From NCBI GenBank assembly GCA_023397245.1, contig JAEWUH010000154.1:1-39370 (forward strand): a DNA stretch of 39,370 bases, in the 5' to 3' direction. The position numbers were made by a program, and so were the translations under genes. A model generated the notes under the pieces. The model was not told where the DNA came from. It was given only the letters and a program-made list of their open reading frames with translations, and searched no databases. This DNA comes from Bacillota bacterium (GTDB lineage: Bacteria; Bacillota; Clostridia; Oscillospirales; Acutalibacteraceae). Below are positions 22,769-29,858 of the stretch, one piece after another. The stretch's first letter is position 1. Each line of letters starts with the position of its first letter.

Positions 22769-23206
22769 ATGAAAATAGAATTTGCTCAAGATAAGGATAT
22801 CGACAGCTGGATGGAACTGGTGAATTGGGTAAAAGACAGTTTTCCCGGCCTTGATGTGGAAGAATACCGGAAGGGGCTTTCCCTGCGAATCAGCGGCAAA
22901 GGCGCGCTGGCCGCAGTGGAAAGCGGACATGTGGTCGGCGCGCTGCTCTTTTGCGAGAAAACCAAAGAGCTGGAATTTCTTGCGGTTCACCCGGATTTTC
23001 GGCAAAAAGGCATTGCCGCCGCTTTAATCCGGCATCTGTTTTCCCTGTTTCCAAAGGGCAGCCGATTCTCCGTGATTACATACCGAGAAAACGACCCGCA
23101 GGGAAAAGCAGCGCGGGAGCTCTATAGAAGTATCGGATTTATTCCCGGCAGGCTTCTAACGGTTTTTGACTACCCCTGTCAGGAACTGACCTGCACAACG
23201 GAATAA
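22769..23206 (+). CDS. GNAT family N-acetyltransferase
   Basis: A 145-residue single-domain acetyltransferase. The core is visible as GALAAVESGHVVGALLFCEKTKELEFLAVHPDFRQKGIAAALIRHLFSLF, where HPDFRQKGIAAAL is a clear acetyl-CoA loop, and the end YRENDPQGKAARELYRSIGFIPG is the typical C-terminal block. GGAGG precedes the ATG. It is the second gene of a GNAT pair ending at a strong terminator. Acceptor unknown. Confidence 0.87.
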   Translation: MKIEFAQDKDIDSWMELVNWVKDSFPGLDVEEYRKGLSLRISGKGALAAVESGHVVGALLFCEKTKELEFLAVHPDFRQKGIAAALIRHLFSLFPKGSRFSVITYRENDPQGKAARELYRSIGFIPGRLLTVFDYPCQELTCTTE

Positions 23207-23256
23207 AGTAGTATCCTTATTTTGATACTACGAGAGTTTAACAGCTTGCAGACGAG

Positions 23257-23298
23257 AAATCGCGCAGCCGCAGGATTTTTGCGGCTACGCGATTTTAT
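23257..23298 (+). terminator. Terminator after the GNAT pair (convergent with the ABC operon)
   Basis: AAATCGCG-C-AGCCGCA pairs with TGCGGCT-A-CGCGATTTT over 15 bp with one mismatch, followed by TATAC. A separate perfect 8-bp hairpin (GTAGTATC/GATACTAC, 23208-23231) lies just upstream. Confidence 0.8.
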
Positions 23299-23345
23299 AC
23301 TGTTATGCCATGAAAAGGGGACAAGATTTGCGATAGCAGTATTTA

Positions 23346-24089
23346 TCATTCCCACCGAAAGAAGCGGATGGAAACGCCGGTGCATACCGCCGCGAGTACC
23401 GCCATCACAATGACCGGCACAGTCGCGTTTTCCGCGGGCAGGCCAAGCGAGGCGGCTTTGAGGAGCTTGATTCCCTGCGTCAGGGGCATGACATCCGCTG
23501 CCCTGCGCAGCGCCTGAGGCATTACCTCGTAGGGCAGAGTCGCGCCGGAAAAAATCAGCATCGGGAAATACAGGATACTTGCCAGAATCCCGGCTGTTTG
23601 GGAATCACGCGCAACCCCTCCCACCATTATGCCGATACTGAACATCGACAGCATCACCAGCAGCCAGGCTCCCAAAAAGACCAGCCACGAACCGGCCAGC
23701 CGATATCCGTAGAATACGGCAGCCGCCGCATAAACAAGGATGAGCGACACAGCGGAATAGAACGCGTAGACAACGACCTGCACCAGCAAAATTTTTACCG
23801 GGCTTACCGGCGTTACCCAAAAGCGCTTGAGGATTTTCCTGTGGCGGTACTCGGAAACCACCAGCGGCAGCCCCATGACTCCGCCGGCACAGATTGCGAT
23901 GGTGGACACCGCTCCGAAGGACTGCGCCACAAAGGTGTAAGCCGCGCCATCGTACGCCGGCTTGCTTCCGTAAATAATACCCAGCAGGACCGTTACCACC
24001 AAGGGCATGCAAATCGCAAAAATAACCATGTCCATCCCGCGCAGGGAAAGCTTCAGTTCCGTACGGAACATTGTGCTAAATGCTTTCAT
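23346..24089 (-). CDS. ABC-2 type transporter permease
   Basis: A 247-residue membrane protein with about six hydrophobic segments, matching the ABC-2 (drug/antibiotic exporter) permease family. The LPYEVMPQALRRAADVMPLTQGIKLLKAASLG stretch near the C-terminus is the conserved region before the last membrane segment. AGGAGG lies 8 bp before the ATG at 24089; longer frames upstream run inside the ATPase gene. It overlaps that gene by 14 bp, suggesting translational coupling. With the ATPase and the MerR regulator it forms a likely export module for a toxic compound or drug (inference). Confidence 0.9.
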   Translation of the reverse strand: MKAFSTMFRTELKLSLRGMDMVIFAICMPLVVTVLLGIIYGSKPAYDGAAYTFVAQSFGAVSTIAICAGGVMGLPLVVSEYRHRKILKRFWVTPVSPVKILLVQVVVYAFYSAVSLILVYAAAAVFYGYRLAGSWLVFLGAWLLVMLSMFSIGIMVGGVARDSQTAGILASILYFPMLIFSGATLPYEVMPQALRRAADVMPLTQGIKLLKAASLGLPAENATVPVIVMAVLAAVCTGVSIRFFRWE

Positions 24090-24810
24090 TTTCGTTTTCC
24101 TCCTCACCGGTGTACCATAAATAGGCGTCCTCCAGATTTTCATGCGGGCTGGACGCCACAGCCTCCTGCACGGTGCCCTCAAAAATGCACTGCCCCTTTT
24201 TCAGGATATAGATTCGGTCGCAGAGAGCTTCTACCTCGCCCATAAAGTGAGAGGTCAAAAGGATGGTGAGCCCCTTTTCCTTTAATCCGGCAAGACATTT
24301 CCGCACGTCCCGCCGGGCTTTCGTGTCCAACCCGGTTGTCAGTTCGTCCAGAAATACCGCTTCGGGGTCCGGGATCAGTGCAAGGACGATAAACAGGCGC
24401 TGCTTCTGCCCGCCGGAAAGCTCGCTCACCGCGCTTTTGTGTTTGTCCGCAAGCCCGAACAGTTTCAGCAAGTCCCTGTAATCCAAAGCATTCCGGTAAA
24501 AAGACTGCGTTTCTTCGCACAGCTCCGCTACCGTGATCCGGTCCGGATAGCTGCCCTCCTGAAACTGCACCCCCACCCGCTCAAATAACTTTTTGCGGTC
24601 TTTCCGTGGGTCCATCCCCAGAATGGCCGCGGTGCCGCCGTCCGGATTTTTTGTGCCCAGAATACACTCTACGGCAGTACTTTTTCCCGCTCCGTTCGCC
24701 CCGAGCAGGCCGACCACTTCGCCGCGGCCTACCGAAAGGTTCAAACCGTCCAGCACCTTGCTTCCGCCATAGGATTTGCTCAGGTTTTCCGCTCTGATTG
24801 CTGTTTGCAT
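24076..24810 (-). CDS. ABC exporter ATP-binding protein, with a Pro-to-Leu change after Walker B
   Basis: A 244-residue nucleotide-binding protein partnering the ABC-2 permease encoded by the overlapping downstream gene. Walker A GANGAGKST (37-45), Q-loop region VGVQFQEGSY, signature LSGGQKQR (131-138), Walker B VFLDE (152-156) and the switch His in LLTSHFMGE are all present. After Walker B the usual DEPTTGLD reads DELTTGLD, an uncommon but probably tolerated substitution. AGGAGGGG precedes the ATG at 24810. A perfect hairpin (24871-24896) separates it from the upstream merR gene, so the ATPase/permease pair could be attenuated or separately promoted. Confidence 0.92.
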   Translation of the reverse strand: MQTAIRAENLSKSYGGSKVLDGLNLSVGRGEVVGLLGANGAGKSTAVECILGTKNPDGGTAAILGMDPRKDRKKLFERVGVQFQEGSYPDRITVAELCEETQSFYRNALDYRDLLKLFGLADKHKSAVSELSGGQKQRLFIVLALIPDPEAVFLDELTTGLDTKARRDVRKCLAGLKEKGLTILLTSHFMGEVEALCDRIYILKKGQCIFEGTVQEAVASSPHENLEDAYLWYTGEEENENESI

Positions 24811-24870
24811 AAAAATCCCCTCCTGTTTCGGTTTCGCTCCCTCTTCCGGGGGCGTTTGCCGATAAAAGAA

Positions 24871-24896
24871 TAACACCGGAACAAAGTCCGGTGTTA
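24871..24896 (-). terminator. Hairpin between merR and the ABC genes (terminator or attenuator)
   Basis: TAACACCGGA-ACAAAG-TCCGGTGTTA is a perfect 10-bp-stem hairpin. On the minus strand it overlaps the merR stop codon and is followed by TTCTTTTATC, a loose T-tract. It may partially terminate merR transcripts before the ABC genes. Confidence 0.6.
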
Positions 24897-24908
24897 AAGT
24901 GGAGGGTT
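24884..24908. repeat. 25-bp element, copy at the 3' end of merR
   Basis: Matches 25698-25722 at 23 of 25 positions in the same orientation (shared core GTGGAGGGTT). Here it encodes the last residues of the MerR protein and half of the following hairpin. Confidence 0.75.
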
Positions 24909-25655
24909 TATTTGAAACTGTTTTTTCATTCTTTTCAGATGCGCCAGCATATTCCGCGCATTTTCCCCGGCGTTGTTCAGAGAGGTAAGCAGCCTGTCGC
25001 AGACGGATACAATGTCCTCGGACTCTTTCGGCGTTTCAAGGGTCTCCCGGATATCCGCCTCCGGGTTGTACGAGAGGGAATTCAGCATCCTTAAAATCGC
25101 AGAGAGAGAGTAATTTGCGCAGCGGAGGGAGCGGATGATCTTCAGGCGGCTGATATCCTCCTGCGTATAGACCCGGTAGCCGTTCTTTTTCCGTTTTACC
25201 GTGAGCAGGCCGTTCATCTCCCAGTTGCGCAGAGTGTCGATGGTAACCTGCAGATATTCTGCCGCTTCTTTTCTGCCGAGATACGTTCCATCCTCCTGCC
25301 GTCCGCCGTTCAGCAGAAGCTGATTTGTAATCGATATGGCTTCTTCGGCGTTTTGTTTCTCTTTTTCGATCTGCTTCAAATACTCCTGAGCAAGGATTAG
25401 CGCCCAGCCAAAATCGCATTTTGCGGAGGTCTTGATGATTTCAATCGCTTTTTTTCGCAGCCCGTTCTGCAGGACTTCCACCTTTAGGGCAATCCTCGCA
25501 AGGCGGAACTGCTCCAGATGCAAATCCGTATAGACCCGGTAGCCGTTCGGCCTGCGCTCCGGCTTCGGGATAAGCTCTAACTCTTCATAAAGCCTTACCG
25601 TATTGGGGTGAATCCCGATGATATGCGCGATCTCCGAAGTTCTGTAGGTTTTCAT
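24894..25655 (-). CDS. MerR-family regulator with two MerR-type DNA-binding domains in one chain
   Basis: A 253-residue cytoplasmic regulator. Residues 3-70 are a MerR winged helix (YRTSEIAHIIGIHPNTVRLY with wing RPNGYRVYT). Residues 125-195 are a second one (YLGRKEAAEYLQVTIDTLRNW with wing KKNGYRVYT). A mostly helical segment of about 55 residues joins them, and a helical tail (196-253) follows. Usual MerR proteins have one such domain plus a dimerising helix. GGAGGTG precedes the ATG at 25655. It lies directly upstream of the ABC exporter genes on the same strand and is probably their regulator. A 25-bp element occurs at its promoter and again at its 3' end. Inducer unknown. Confidence 0.88.
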   Translation of the reverse strand: MKTYRTSEIAHIIGIHPNTVRLYEELELIPKPERRPNGYRVYTDLHLEQFRLARIALKVEVLQNGLRKKAIEIIKTSAKCDFGWALILAQEYLKQIEKEKQNAEEAISITNQLLLNGGRQEDGTYLGRKEAAEYLQVTIDTLRNWEMNGLLTVKRKKNGYRVYTQEDISRLKIIRSLRCANYSLSAILRMLNSLSYNPEADIRETLETPKESEDIVSVCDRLLTSLNNAGENARNMLAHLKRMKKQFQINPPL

Positions 25656-25680
25656 TCGCCGCACCTCCGCCTCTTTTTCC

Positions 25681-25722
25681 ATTATATCATAAAGCGTAAG
25701 TCTGGTGTTATAGTGGAGGGTT
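25681..25722 (-). promoter_or_regulatory. merR promoter region with likely autoregulatory element
   Basis: A perfect minus-strand TATAAT (25686-25681) lies 26 bp before the merR start. Where the -35 should be, no consensus hexamer exists; instead the 25-bp element (25698-25722) covers that position. An activator- or repressor-controlled promoter is therefore likely. The second copy of the element is at 24884-24908. Confidence 0.55.
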
Positions 25723-25723
25723 G

Positions 25724-25759
25724 TAAAAAGCCCGGCTTTCTTTTCTGAAAACCGGGCTT
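25724..25759 (-). terminator. Terminator of the cupin gene
   Basis: AAGCCCGG (25728-25735) pairs with CCGGGCTT (25752-25759); on the minus strand the stem runs into TTTTTAC. It lies 10 bp after the cupin stop codon. Confidence 0.8.
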
Positions 25760-25768
25760 GCCTTTTGT

Positions 25769-26113
25769 CTATTTGGAATAACTTCCCCCGCAGTTATCAT
25801 TATTCAGCGCGCCGGATAAATCGATCAATAGCATTTTTACCAATTCCTCGCAAACGGGGCGATGTTTTGTGCCTTTCGGGACAATCACGAGGTCGCCCGG
25901 GGTCATTTTTACCTTGCCGTCCTCCAGCTCCAGAAAAAAGCTGCCTTCCATCACATAGAACAGCTCATCCGATGCCTCGTGAACATGAAAATCGAGCGTG
26001 CGGTGCGCCACCTGCACCACGTTGAGCATCTGACCGTTGATTCGCCCGATTTCAAGGTACTCATACAGTTTTCCCTGGTTCACCGTGTCCAGTAAATTCG
26101 TTTTTGTAAGCAT
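25769..26113 (-). CDS. Cupin-domain protein
   Basis: A 114-residue single-domain cupin (conserved beta-barrel). Motif 1 is visible as FHVHEASDELFYVMEG, with the metal-type His-x-His and Glu, and motif 2 as PGDLVIVPKGTKHRPV, with its His. It probably binds a divalent metal and a small ligand. Cupins of this size act as isomerases, dioxygenases or ligand sensors, and the sequence does not decide which. AAGGAGG precedes the ATG. It is divergent from a LysR gene whose product probably controls it. Confidence 0.85.
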   Translation of the reverse strand: MLTKTNLLDTVNQGKLYEYLEIGRINGQMLNVVQVAHRTLDFHVHEASDELFYVMEGSFFLELEDGKVKMTPGDLVIVPKGTKHRPVCEELVKMLLIDLSGALNNDNCGGSYSK

Positions 26114-26132
26114 TCCGTTTCCTCCTTGTGTA

Positions 26133-26173
26133 TTTGTTAACTGTATGATATCATATTTATATTAATTAACAAA
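26133..26173. promoter_or_regulatory. Shared cupin/lysR promoter region with an inverted repeat
   Basis: TTTGTTAA (26133-26140) and TTAACAAA (26166-26173) form 8-bp arms 25 bp apart. Each arm supplies a TTGTTA -35-like hexamer for one direction. A minus -10 TATCAT (26150-26145, 16-bp spacer) serves the cupin gene, and AT-rich -10-like sequence on the plus strand could serve lysR. Good candidate for LysR binding. Confidence 0.5.
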
Positions 26174-26229
26174 ACGGATTATTTTGATATATTCAATCGA
26201 AAATATTAATGATAAAGGAGATGACGCGG

Positions 26230-27126
26230 GTGGATTTCCGGCAGCTCAAGGCTTTTTTAACGGTTGGCAGCCTACTGAATTTTACAAGGGCCGCCGAGCA
26301 GCTGGGGTATGCGCAGTCGAGCATTACCGCCCAGATTCAGCAGCTGGAAAACGAGCTTGGCGTGAAGCTGTTCGAGCGCATCGGAAAAACGGTGAAGCTT
26401 ACGTACGTGGGAATCGCGATGATTCCTTACGCGACGCAGATTCTGCAGCTGGAAAGAAACCTGAAAGCCGATTTGACGGATTCCGGCGTTCCGGCCGGAA
26501 CCCTTACCATCGGTGCGGCGGAATCTCTGAGCATTTACCGGCTTCCCGCACTTCTGAAAGAATACCGCGGGCTTTATCCGCAGGTCGCTCTGCGTCTGAA
26601 GCTGCTGGGCTGTACGGAATTCCTGCCGGAGCTGGCCGCCGGAACGATTGACGCCGCGTTCACGATCGGCAATAAAACAGAGTCCGATTCCATCGTTGAG
26701 GAAATCAGCCTGCCGGAGCCGATCGATGTACTGGCCGGCCCGGGGCATCCCCTGGCACGGAAAGAAGCTGTGGCGCCGGAGGATTTTCAAAACGTCCCCC
26801 TGCTCCTGACCGGAAAGGGCTGCTGCTACCGGGGCGCGTTTCTGAACCGCCTTTCCGAAAAGGGGATCACTCCCGCCGTTACACTGGAGACGGACAGTAT
26901 CCAGGCGATCAAGCAGGCCGCGTTAAGCGGACTGGGGATTTGCGTGCTGCCCCGCGTTTCGGTTGCGGAGGAGATTTCGCAGAGTAAATTAATCCCGCTG
27001 TCCTTTGATACCCAAGATTTCGGCATTGTATCCCGGTTGATTTATCACAAGGACAAATGGCTTTCTCCGGCGCTCCGGGCGTTCCTGCGGCTCTCGCACC
27101 GAATTTTACCCGAACTCCCCGCATAA
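26230..27126 (+). CDS. LysR family transcriptional regulator
   Basis: A 298-residue regulator. The N-terminal winged helix (MDFRQLKAFLTVGSLLNFTRAAEQLGYAQSSITAQIQQLENELGVKLFER) is canonical, followed by a two-lobed effector-binding domain (about 90-295, beginning GTLTIGAAESLSIYRLPALL). GTG at 26230 is chosen: AAAGGAG (26214-26220) is 9 bp upstream and LysR proteins usually start MDxRQL. The ATG at 26221 directly abuts the SD. It is divergent from the cupin gene, the classic LysR arrangement, so the cupin is the likely target. Effector unknown. Confidence 0.92.
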   Translation: MDFRQLKAFLTVGSLLNFTRAAEQLGYAQSSITAQIQQLENELGVKLFERIGKTVKLTYVGIAMIPYATQILQLERNLKADLTDSGVPAGTLTIGAAESLSIYRLPALLKEYRGLYPQVALRLKLLGCTEFLPELAAGTIDAAFTIGNKTESDSIVEEISLPEPIDVLAGPGHPLARKEAVAPEDFQNVPLLLTGKGCCYRGAFLNRLSEKGITPAVTLETDSIQAIKQAALSGLGICVLPRVSVAEEISQSKLIPLSFDTQDFGIVSRLIYHKDKWLSPALRAFLRLSHRILPELPA

Positions 27127-27135
27127 CCGGACGAA

Positions 27136-27178
27136 AAAAGGACTGTACCTCATTTCCGAGTACAGTCCTTTTCCTTTT
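27136..27178 (+). terminator. Terminator of the lysR gene
   Basis: A perfect 13-bp stem AAAAGGACTGTAC / GTACAGTCCTTTT followed by CCTTTTGC. It is A-rich on the other side, so it may also end the convergent ccdA-tlpA operon. Confidence 0.85.
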
Positions 27179-27188
27179 GCTCGCAGAT

Positions 27189-27350
27189 TTAGAAGAAGGA
27201 ACCCACCATCAATCCCATAACCGCGCCGTACAGGACGGAACCGTACGGGCTGGAGGTAATGGGGCACGTTCCTGAAGGGCAGCCGACCTTCTTATAATAA
27301 AGGAATCCAAGCAGCGCGCCTGCGGCGGCTCCGGCAATTTTCCATACCAT
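27189..27350 (-). CDS. DUF6132-like small membrane protein
   Basis: A 53-residue protein with two hydrophobic segments flanking a Cys-containing loop, GCPSGTCPITSSPYGS. N-terminal segment: IAGAAAGALLGFLYY; C-terminal segment: VLYGAVMGLMVGSFF. The CPSG(T/G)CPITS-P-Y loop is the feature I recall for the DUF6132 family of tiny membrane proteins. AAGGAGG, overlapping the tlpA stop codon, lies 7 bp before the ATG at 27350, so it is the third gene of the ccdA-tlpA operon. The paired cysteines and the thiol-redox neighbours suggest a redox or metal-related role (inference). Confidence 0.8.
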   Translation of the reverse strand: MVWKIAGAAAGALLGFLYYKKVGCPSGTCPITSSPYGSVLYGAVMGLMVGSFF

Positions 27351-27362
27351 CGCTTTGCCTCC

Positions 27363-27926
27363 TTACTGAACCGAACGAATTCCCGCGGCCAGCGTTTCCT
27401 CATCGATTGCGCCCTGATAGGCTTTTACGACGTTGCCGCTCTTATCAATGAAAAACGTATCCGGAATGGCGGTTATTCCGTAAGCGGCGGCGGCCTGCTG
27501 TTCCTTATCAAAGTAAACCGGGAAACGGAAGCCCTGATCCTTCACGTATTTTTGTCCGATCTCCTGTGTCTCCCTTTCCCCGTCGGTCAGGTCGACCATC
27601 AGAAAGACGACATCGCTTTTCGCGCCTGCATACGCTTTGTCAAAGTGTGGCATTTCCCCTTTGCACGGCGGGCACCAGGAAGCCCAGAAGTTCAGCACGA
27701 CCGGCTTGCCCTTGAAGTCGGACAGCTTTACCTTGTTCCCCTTCTCGTCAAAAACCGTGAAATCGGGAGCCGCCGCTTTCTGCTCCTGCAGTGAAGAGCT
27801 ACTTGGCAAACTCTGCGCCTGCTGCGGTTTATAGGATCTCGAAAGCGCGGTATAGCCGTAATAAGCAACGCCAAGAAAAATCAGGAAGGCTGCCAAACCG
27901 AGCAGCGTCTTTGTTTTTGTATTCAT
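27363..27926 (-). CDS. TlpA/ResA-like membrane-anchored thioredoxin
   Basis: A 187-residue thiol-disulfide oxidoreductase. An uncleaved N-terminal membrane helix (about 6-26) and a Ser/Gln-rich linker precede the thioredoxin fold on the outer face. The active site is WCPPC (Cys85, Cys88) in VLNFWASWCPPCKGEMP, and the cis-Pro loop is GITAIPDTFFID. Typical for ResA/TlpA proteins reduced by CcdA. The ATG at 27926 is 6 bp from GGAG; the ATG immediately before it (27929) is only 3 bp away. It follows ccdA by 10 bp, forming a reductant-export pair. Confidence 0.9.
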   Translation of the reverse strand: MNTKTKTLLGLAAFLIFLGVAYYGYTALSRSYKPQQAQSLPSSSSLQEQKAAAPDFTVFDEKGNKVKLSDFKGKPVVLNFWASWCPPCKGEMPHFDKAYAGAKSDVVFLMVDLTDGERETQEIGQKYVKDQGFRFPVYFDKEQQAAAAYGITAIPDTFFIDKSGNVVKAYQGAIDEETLAAGIRSVQ

Positions 27927-27936
27927 CATATTCTCC

Positions 27937-28608
27937 TTATAAGGTAAGCAGTGAAAGAAGTTTTCCCATCAGCCCGGCCGCCATCAGTATGCCCACCAGA
28001 ATCAACAGGGCGCCGCAGACCAGATTGATCACGCGGTAATGGCGCTTGATAAAATCGAACGCGGTTTTCAGGCGGCCGATCAGGACGGCGCTGATCAGGA
28101 ACGGGATACCGAGCCCGAGCGAAAAGCTGAGAAGCATCAGAATTCCTTTTGTGCTTTCCCCGCCCGAAGCGGCCAGCATCAGCGCCGAGCCGAGGAAGGC
28201 GCCAACGCAGGGTGTCCATCCGACGGAAAACACCACGCCGAAAAGAACCGCGGAGAAAAAGCCCGTGTGCGCCGTCCGAAATTGAATCTGTCTGCTGGCG
28301 TTCAGCAGGGGGATACGAATAAGCCCCATAAAATTCAACCCGAACAGAATCACGATGATGCCGGAAATAAGATTAACGGTATTCTGATATTCCTTCAGCA
28401 GGCCGCCGAGCGTACCCGCAAAGGCGCCCATCGCCGTAAACACAAGGGTGAATCCCAGAACGAAACCGGCCGCGTTTCTTACCGTGCGGTCTTTTTTGCC
28501 CGTGCTGTCCTGCCCGGCGAAATAGGTAAGATAAACCGGAAGCATCGGCAGCAGGCAGGGGGAAATGAACGTGACGATCCCTTCCAAAAATGAAATTACA
28601 TAATCCAT
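27937..28608 (-). CDS. ccdA: CcdA-family transmembrane thiol-electron transporter
   Basis: A 223-residue membrane protein with about six hydrophobic segments, carrying electrons from cytoplasmic thioredoxin to extracytoplasmic thiol proteins. The two redox cysteines lie in the duplicated motifs ISPCLLPMLPVYLTYFAG (Cys18) and GWTPCVGAFLG (Cys134), as in CcdA/DsbD-beta. GGGGGAG precedes the ATG at 28608. The next genes are tlpA and a DUF6132-like protein, a thiol-redox operon. No cytochrome c or heme-handling gene is adjacent, so the targets may be spore or envelope proteins rather than cytochromes. Confidence 0.92.
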   Translation of the reverse strand: MDYVISFLEGIVTFISPCLLPMLPVYLTYFAGQDSTGKKDRTVRNAAGFVLGFTLVFTAMGAFAGTLGGLLKEYQNTVNLISGIIVILFGLNFMGLIRIPLLNASRQIQFRTAHTGFFSAVLFGVVFSVGWTPCVGAFLGSALMLAASGGESTKGILMLLSFSLGLGIPFLISAVLIGRLKTAFDFIKRHYRVINLVCGALLILVGILMAAGLMGKLLSLLTL

Positions 28609-28666
28609 GCCGTCTCCCCCATCTGTTTTTCCGGCTGAATTCAGACCGGCTGTTTTTATCATATTT

Positions 28667-28672
28667 ATTATA
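28667..28672 (-). promoter_or_regulatory. Candidate -10 of the ccdA operon with a nearby small palindrome
   Basis: Minus-strand TATAAT lies about 60 bp before ccdA. No good -35 is at the right distance; a short dyad GTGAT-GAA-ATCAC is just upstream (around 28696-28708). Tentative. Confidence 0.3.
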
Positions 28673-28798
28673 CTCCGCTTTGATATTATTTCCGTGATTT
28701 CATCACAAAACCGAATATTTCAATATCCAATTATAATGATAGCCGGCAGAGGATGCACCCCGCCGGCCAGAAATTGCCTGTTGTCACAAAACAGCGTA

Positions 28799-29362
28799 TT
28801 AAATTTTCTCCTCATACCAGCCGAAGGCGATTCTGCCGGAAGCGGAAAGCTCCGGGTTTTCCGCCAGAGAGAGGAACACCAGAAAGTTGCCGCCGGGCGG
28901 AAAAATCAGCTTGCCGTTTTCCGTTTCCACCAGCGTGCTTTCCGGCTGTCCTCTGCGCACAAAAGCCTTTACCCCGCCGGTCGGCTCGCCGGATACGTCG
29001 GAGGCCTCCTGCAGCTTGATCCGCGGCTCCGGGAGCGGGCGAATCGCCGTATTGGAGGGCGTTACAAGCTCGGATTCGGTATACCTTCCCGGCGCTTCCG
29101 CATTAAACCAGAACTGGGCGCGGAAGGGCGCGACGGAAATATCGGTTACCGTCCATACGTTTACGTGCAGGAGCCTGCCGGAATTGCGCGGGTTATACAG
29201 CCTTGCCCACGCGCTTTTCCCTTTTCCGAAGGTCAGGTTATCCGCATAGCCGATAAAATACTCCCCCTTCATGGATTCGTAAAGCTCAAGCGGAATATTC
29301 ACCGTTTTGCTGTAATCCGGCCTGCGGTCATAGCCGTAATTATCATTTCTCGATTCGTACAT
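28799..29362 (-). CDS. Uncharacterised protein (DUF6143-like)
   Basis: A 187-residue hydrophilic protein without signal peptide or membrane segment. The N-terminus is charged and Tyr/Asn/Arg-rich (YESRNDNYGYDRRPDYSK). The middle (YFIGYADNLTFGKGKSAWARLYNPRNSGRLLHVNVWTVTDIS, then FRAQFWFNAE) and the end (FPPGGNFLVFLSLAEN, RIAFGWYEE) are beta-rich. It resembles small clostridial proteins I recall as DUF6143, but I am not certain. AAAGGTGA precedes the ATG. A possible sigma-K promoter lies about 80 bp upstream, which would make it a late mother-cell (spore coat) protein. Confidence 0.7.
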   Translation of the reverse strand: MYESRNDNYGYDRRPDYSKTVNIPLELYESMKGEYFIGYADNLTFGKGKSAWARLYNPRNSGRLLHVNVWTVTDISVAPFRAQFWFNAEAPGRYTESELVTPSNTAIRPLPEPRIKLQEASDVSGEPTGGVKAFVRRGQPESTLVETENGKLIFPPGGNFLVFLSLAENPELSASGRIAFGWYEEKI

Positions 29363-29421
29363 ACACTCACCTTTTTCGTACTTAGTCGGTTTTTGTACGG
29401 GAACCGCCGATTCATCTGAAA

Positions 29422-29449
29422 ACCCGGTTGTTCAGCGGTTCATACGGTA
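29422..29449 (+). promoter_or_regulatory. Possible sigma-K promoter toward the DUF3892 gene
   Basis: AC (29422-29423), a 17-bp spacer and CATACGGTA (29441-29449) fit the sigma-K pattern AC / CATANNNTA. The pattern carries little information, so support is modest. Confidence 0.35.
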
Positions 29450-29477
29450 TATAGTATGTAATCGAAAAACTGACTGT
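29450..29477 (-). promoter_or_regulatory. Possible sigma-K promoter toward the DUF6143-like gene
   Basis: On the minus strand AC (29477-29476), a 17-bp spacer and CATACTATA (29458-29450) fit AC / CATANNNTA. It abuts the plus-strand match, so both divergent genes have such an element within a CATAC..GTATG near-palindrome. Confidence 0.35.
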
Positions 29478-29555
29478 GAGCGGGAAAAGCTGCCGCGTCT
29501 TTGCGCATATTCTTTTCCGGCGTGTTAAAAATAAAGGCAGGAAAGGAGCATGAAT

Positions 29556-29855
29556 ATGGATTTTGTACACGAGGAAAACAAGTTTCCCCCTCCCACGATC
29601 AACGAAGTGACCCCCAACCCGGACGGGGATTCCGTTTCCATTGTCGGGCTGATCAAAACGAGCGGAAAAATTTCCGGCTACCGTCTTTCCGACGGCGAGG
29701 AGGTCTCAAAAGAGCAGGGCGTGCAAATGGCGAAGGACAATAAAATCCGGGGCGTGGCGGTGGCCGTGAAAAAGGGTACGGAGTACCTGCGTTCTCTCCC
29801 GGACGGCAACGAAAACAACAACCTTGGCAATCTGCCCGCCGTATCTAAGGAATAA
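29556..29855 (+). CDS. DUF3892-domain protein
   Basis: A 99-residue hydrophilic protein. The segment SIVGLIKTSGKISGYRLSDGEEVSKEQGVQMAKDNKIRGVAVAVKKGTEYLRSLPDGNENNNLGNLP carries the DUF3892 pattern, including the G-I-x-x-x-R-L-x-D-G strand turn and the YLRSxPDGxxxNNLxxLP ending. The function of the family is unknown. The ATG at 29556 is 7 bp after GGAG; the in-frame ATG at 29550 is only 1 bp from it. It is divergent from the DUF6143-like gene with possible sigma-K elements between them and ends at a strong terminator. Confidence 0.8.
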   Translation: MDFVHEENKFPPPTINEVTPNPDGDSVSIVGLIKTSGKISGYRLSDGEEVSKEQGVQMAKDNKIRGVAVAVKKGTEYLRSLPDGNENNNLGNLPAVSKE

Positions 29856-29858
29856 CCC

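Noticed and set aside
26133..26173. Rex-like site (TTGTTAA...TTAACAA) between the cupin and lysR genes
   Set aside because: Rex half-sites are 4 bp apart; here the arms are 25 bp apart, so LysR binding or symmetric -35 elements are better explanations.
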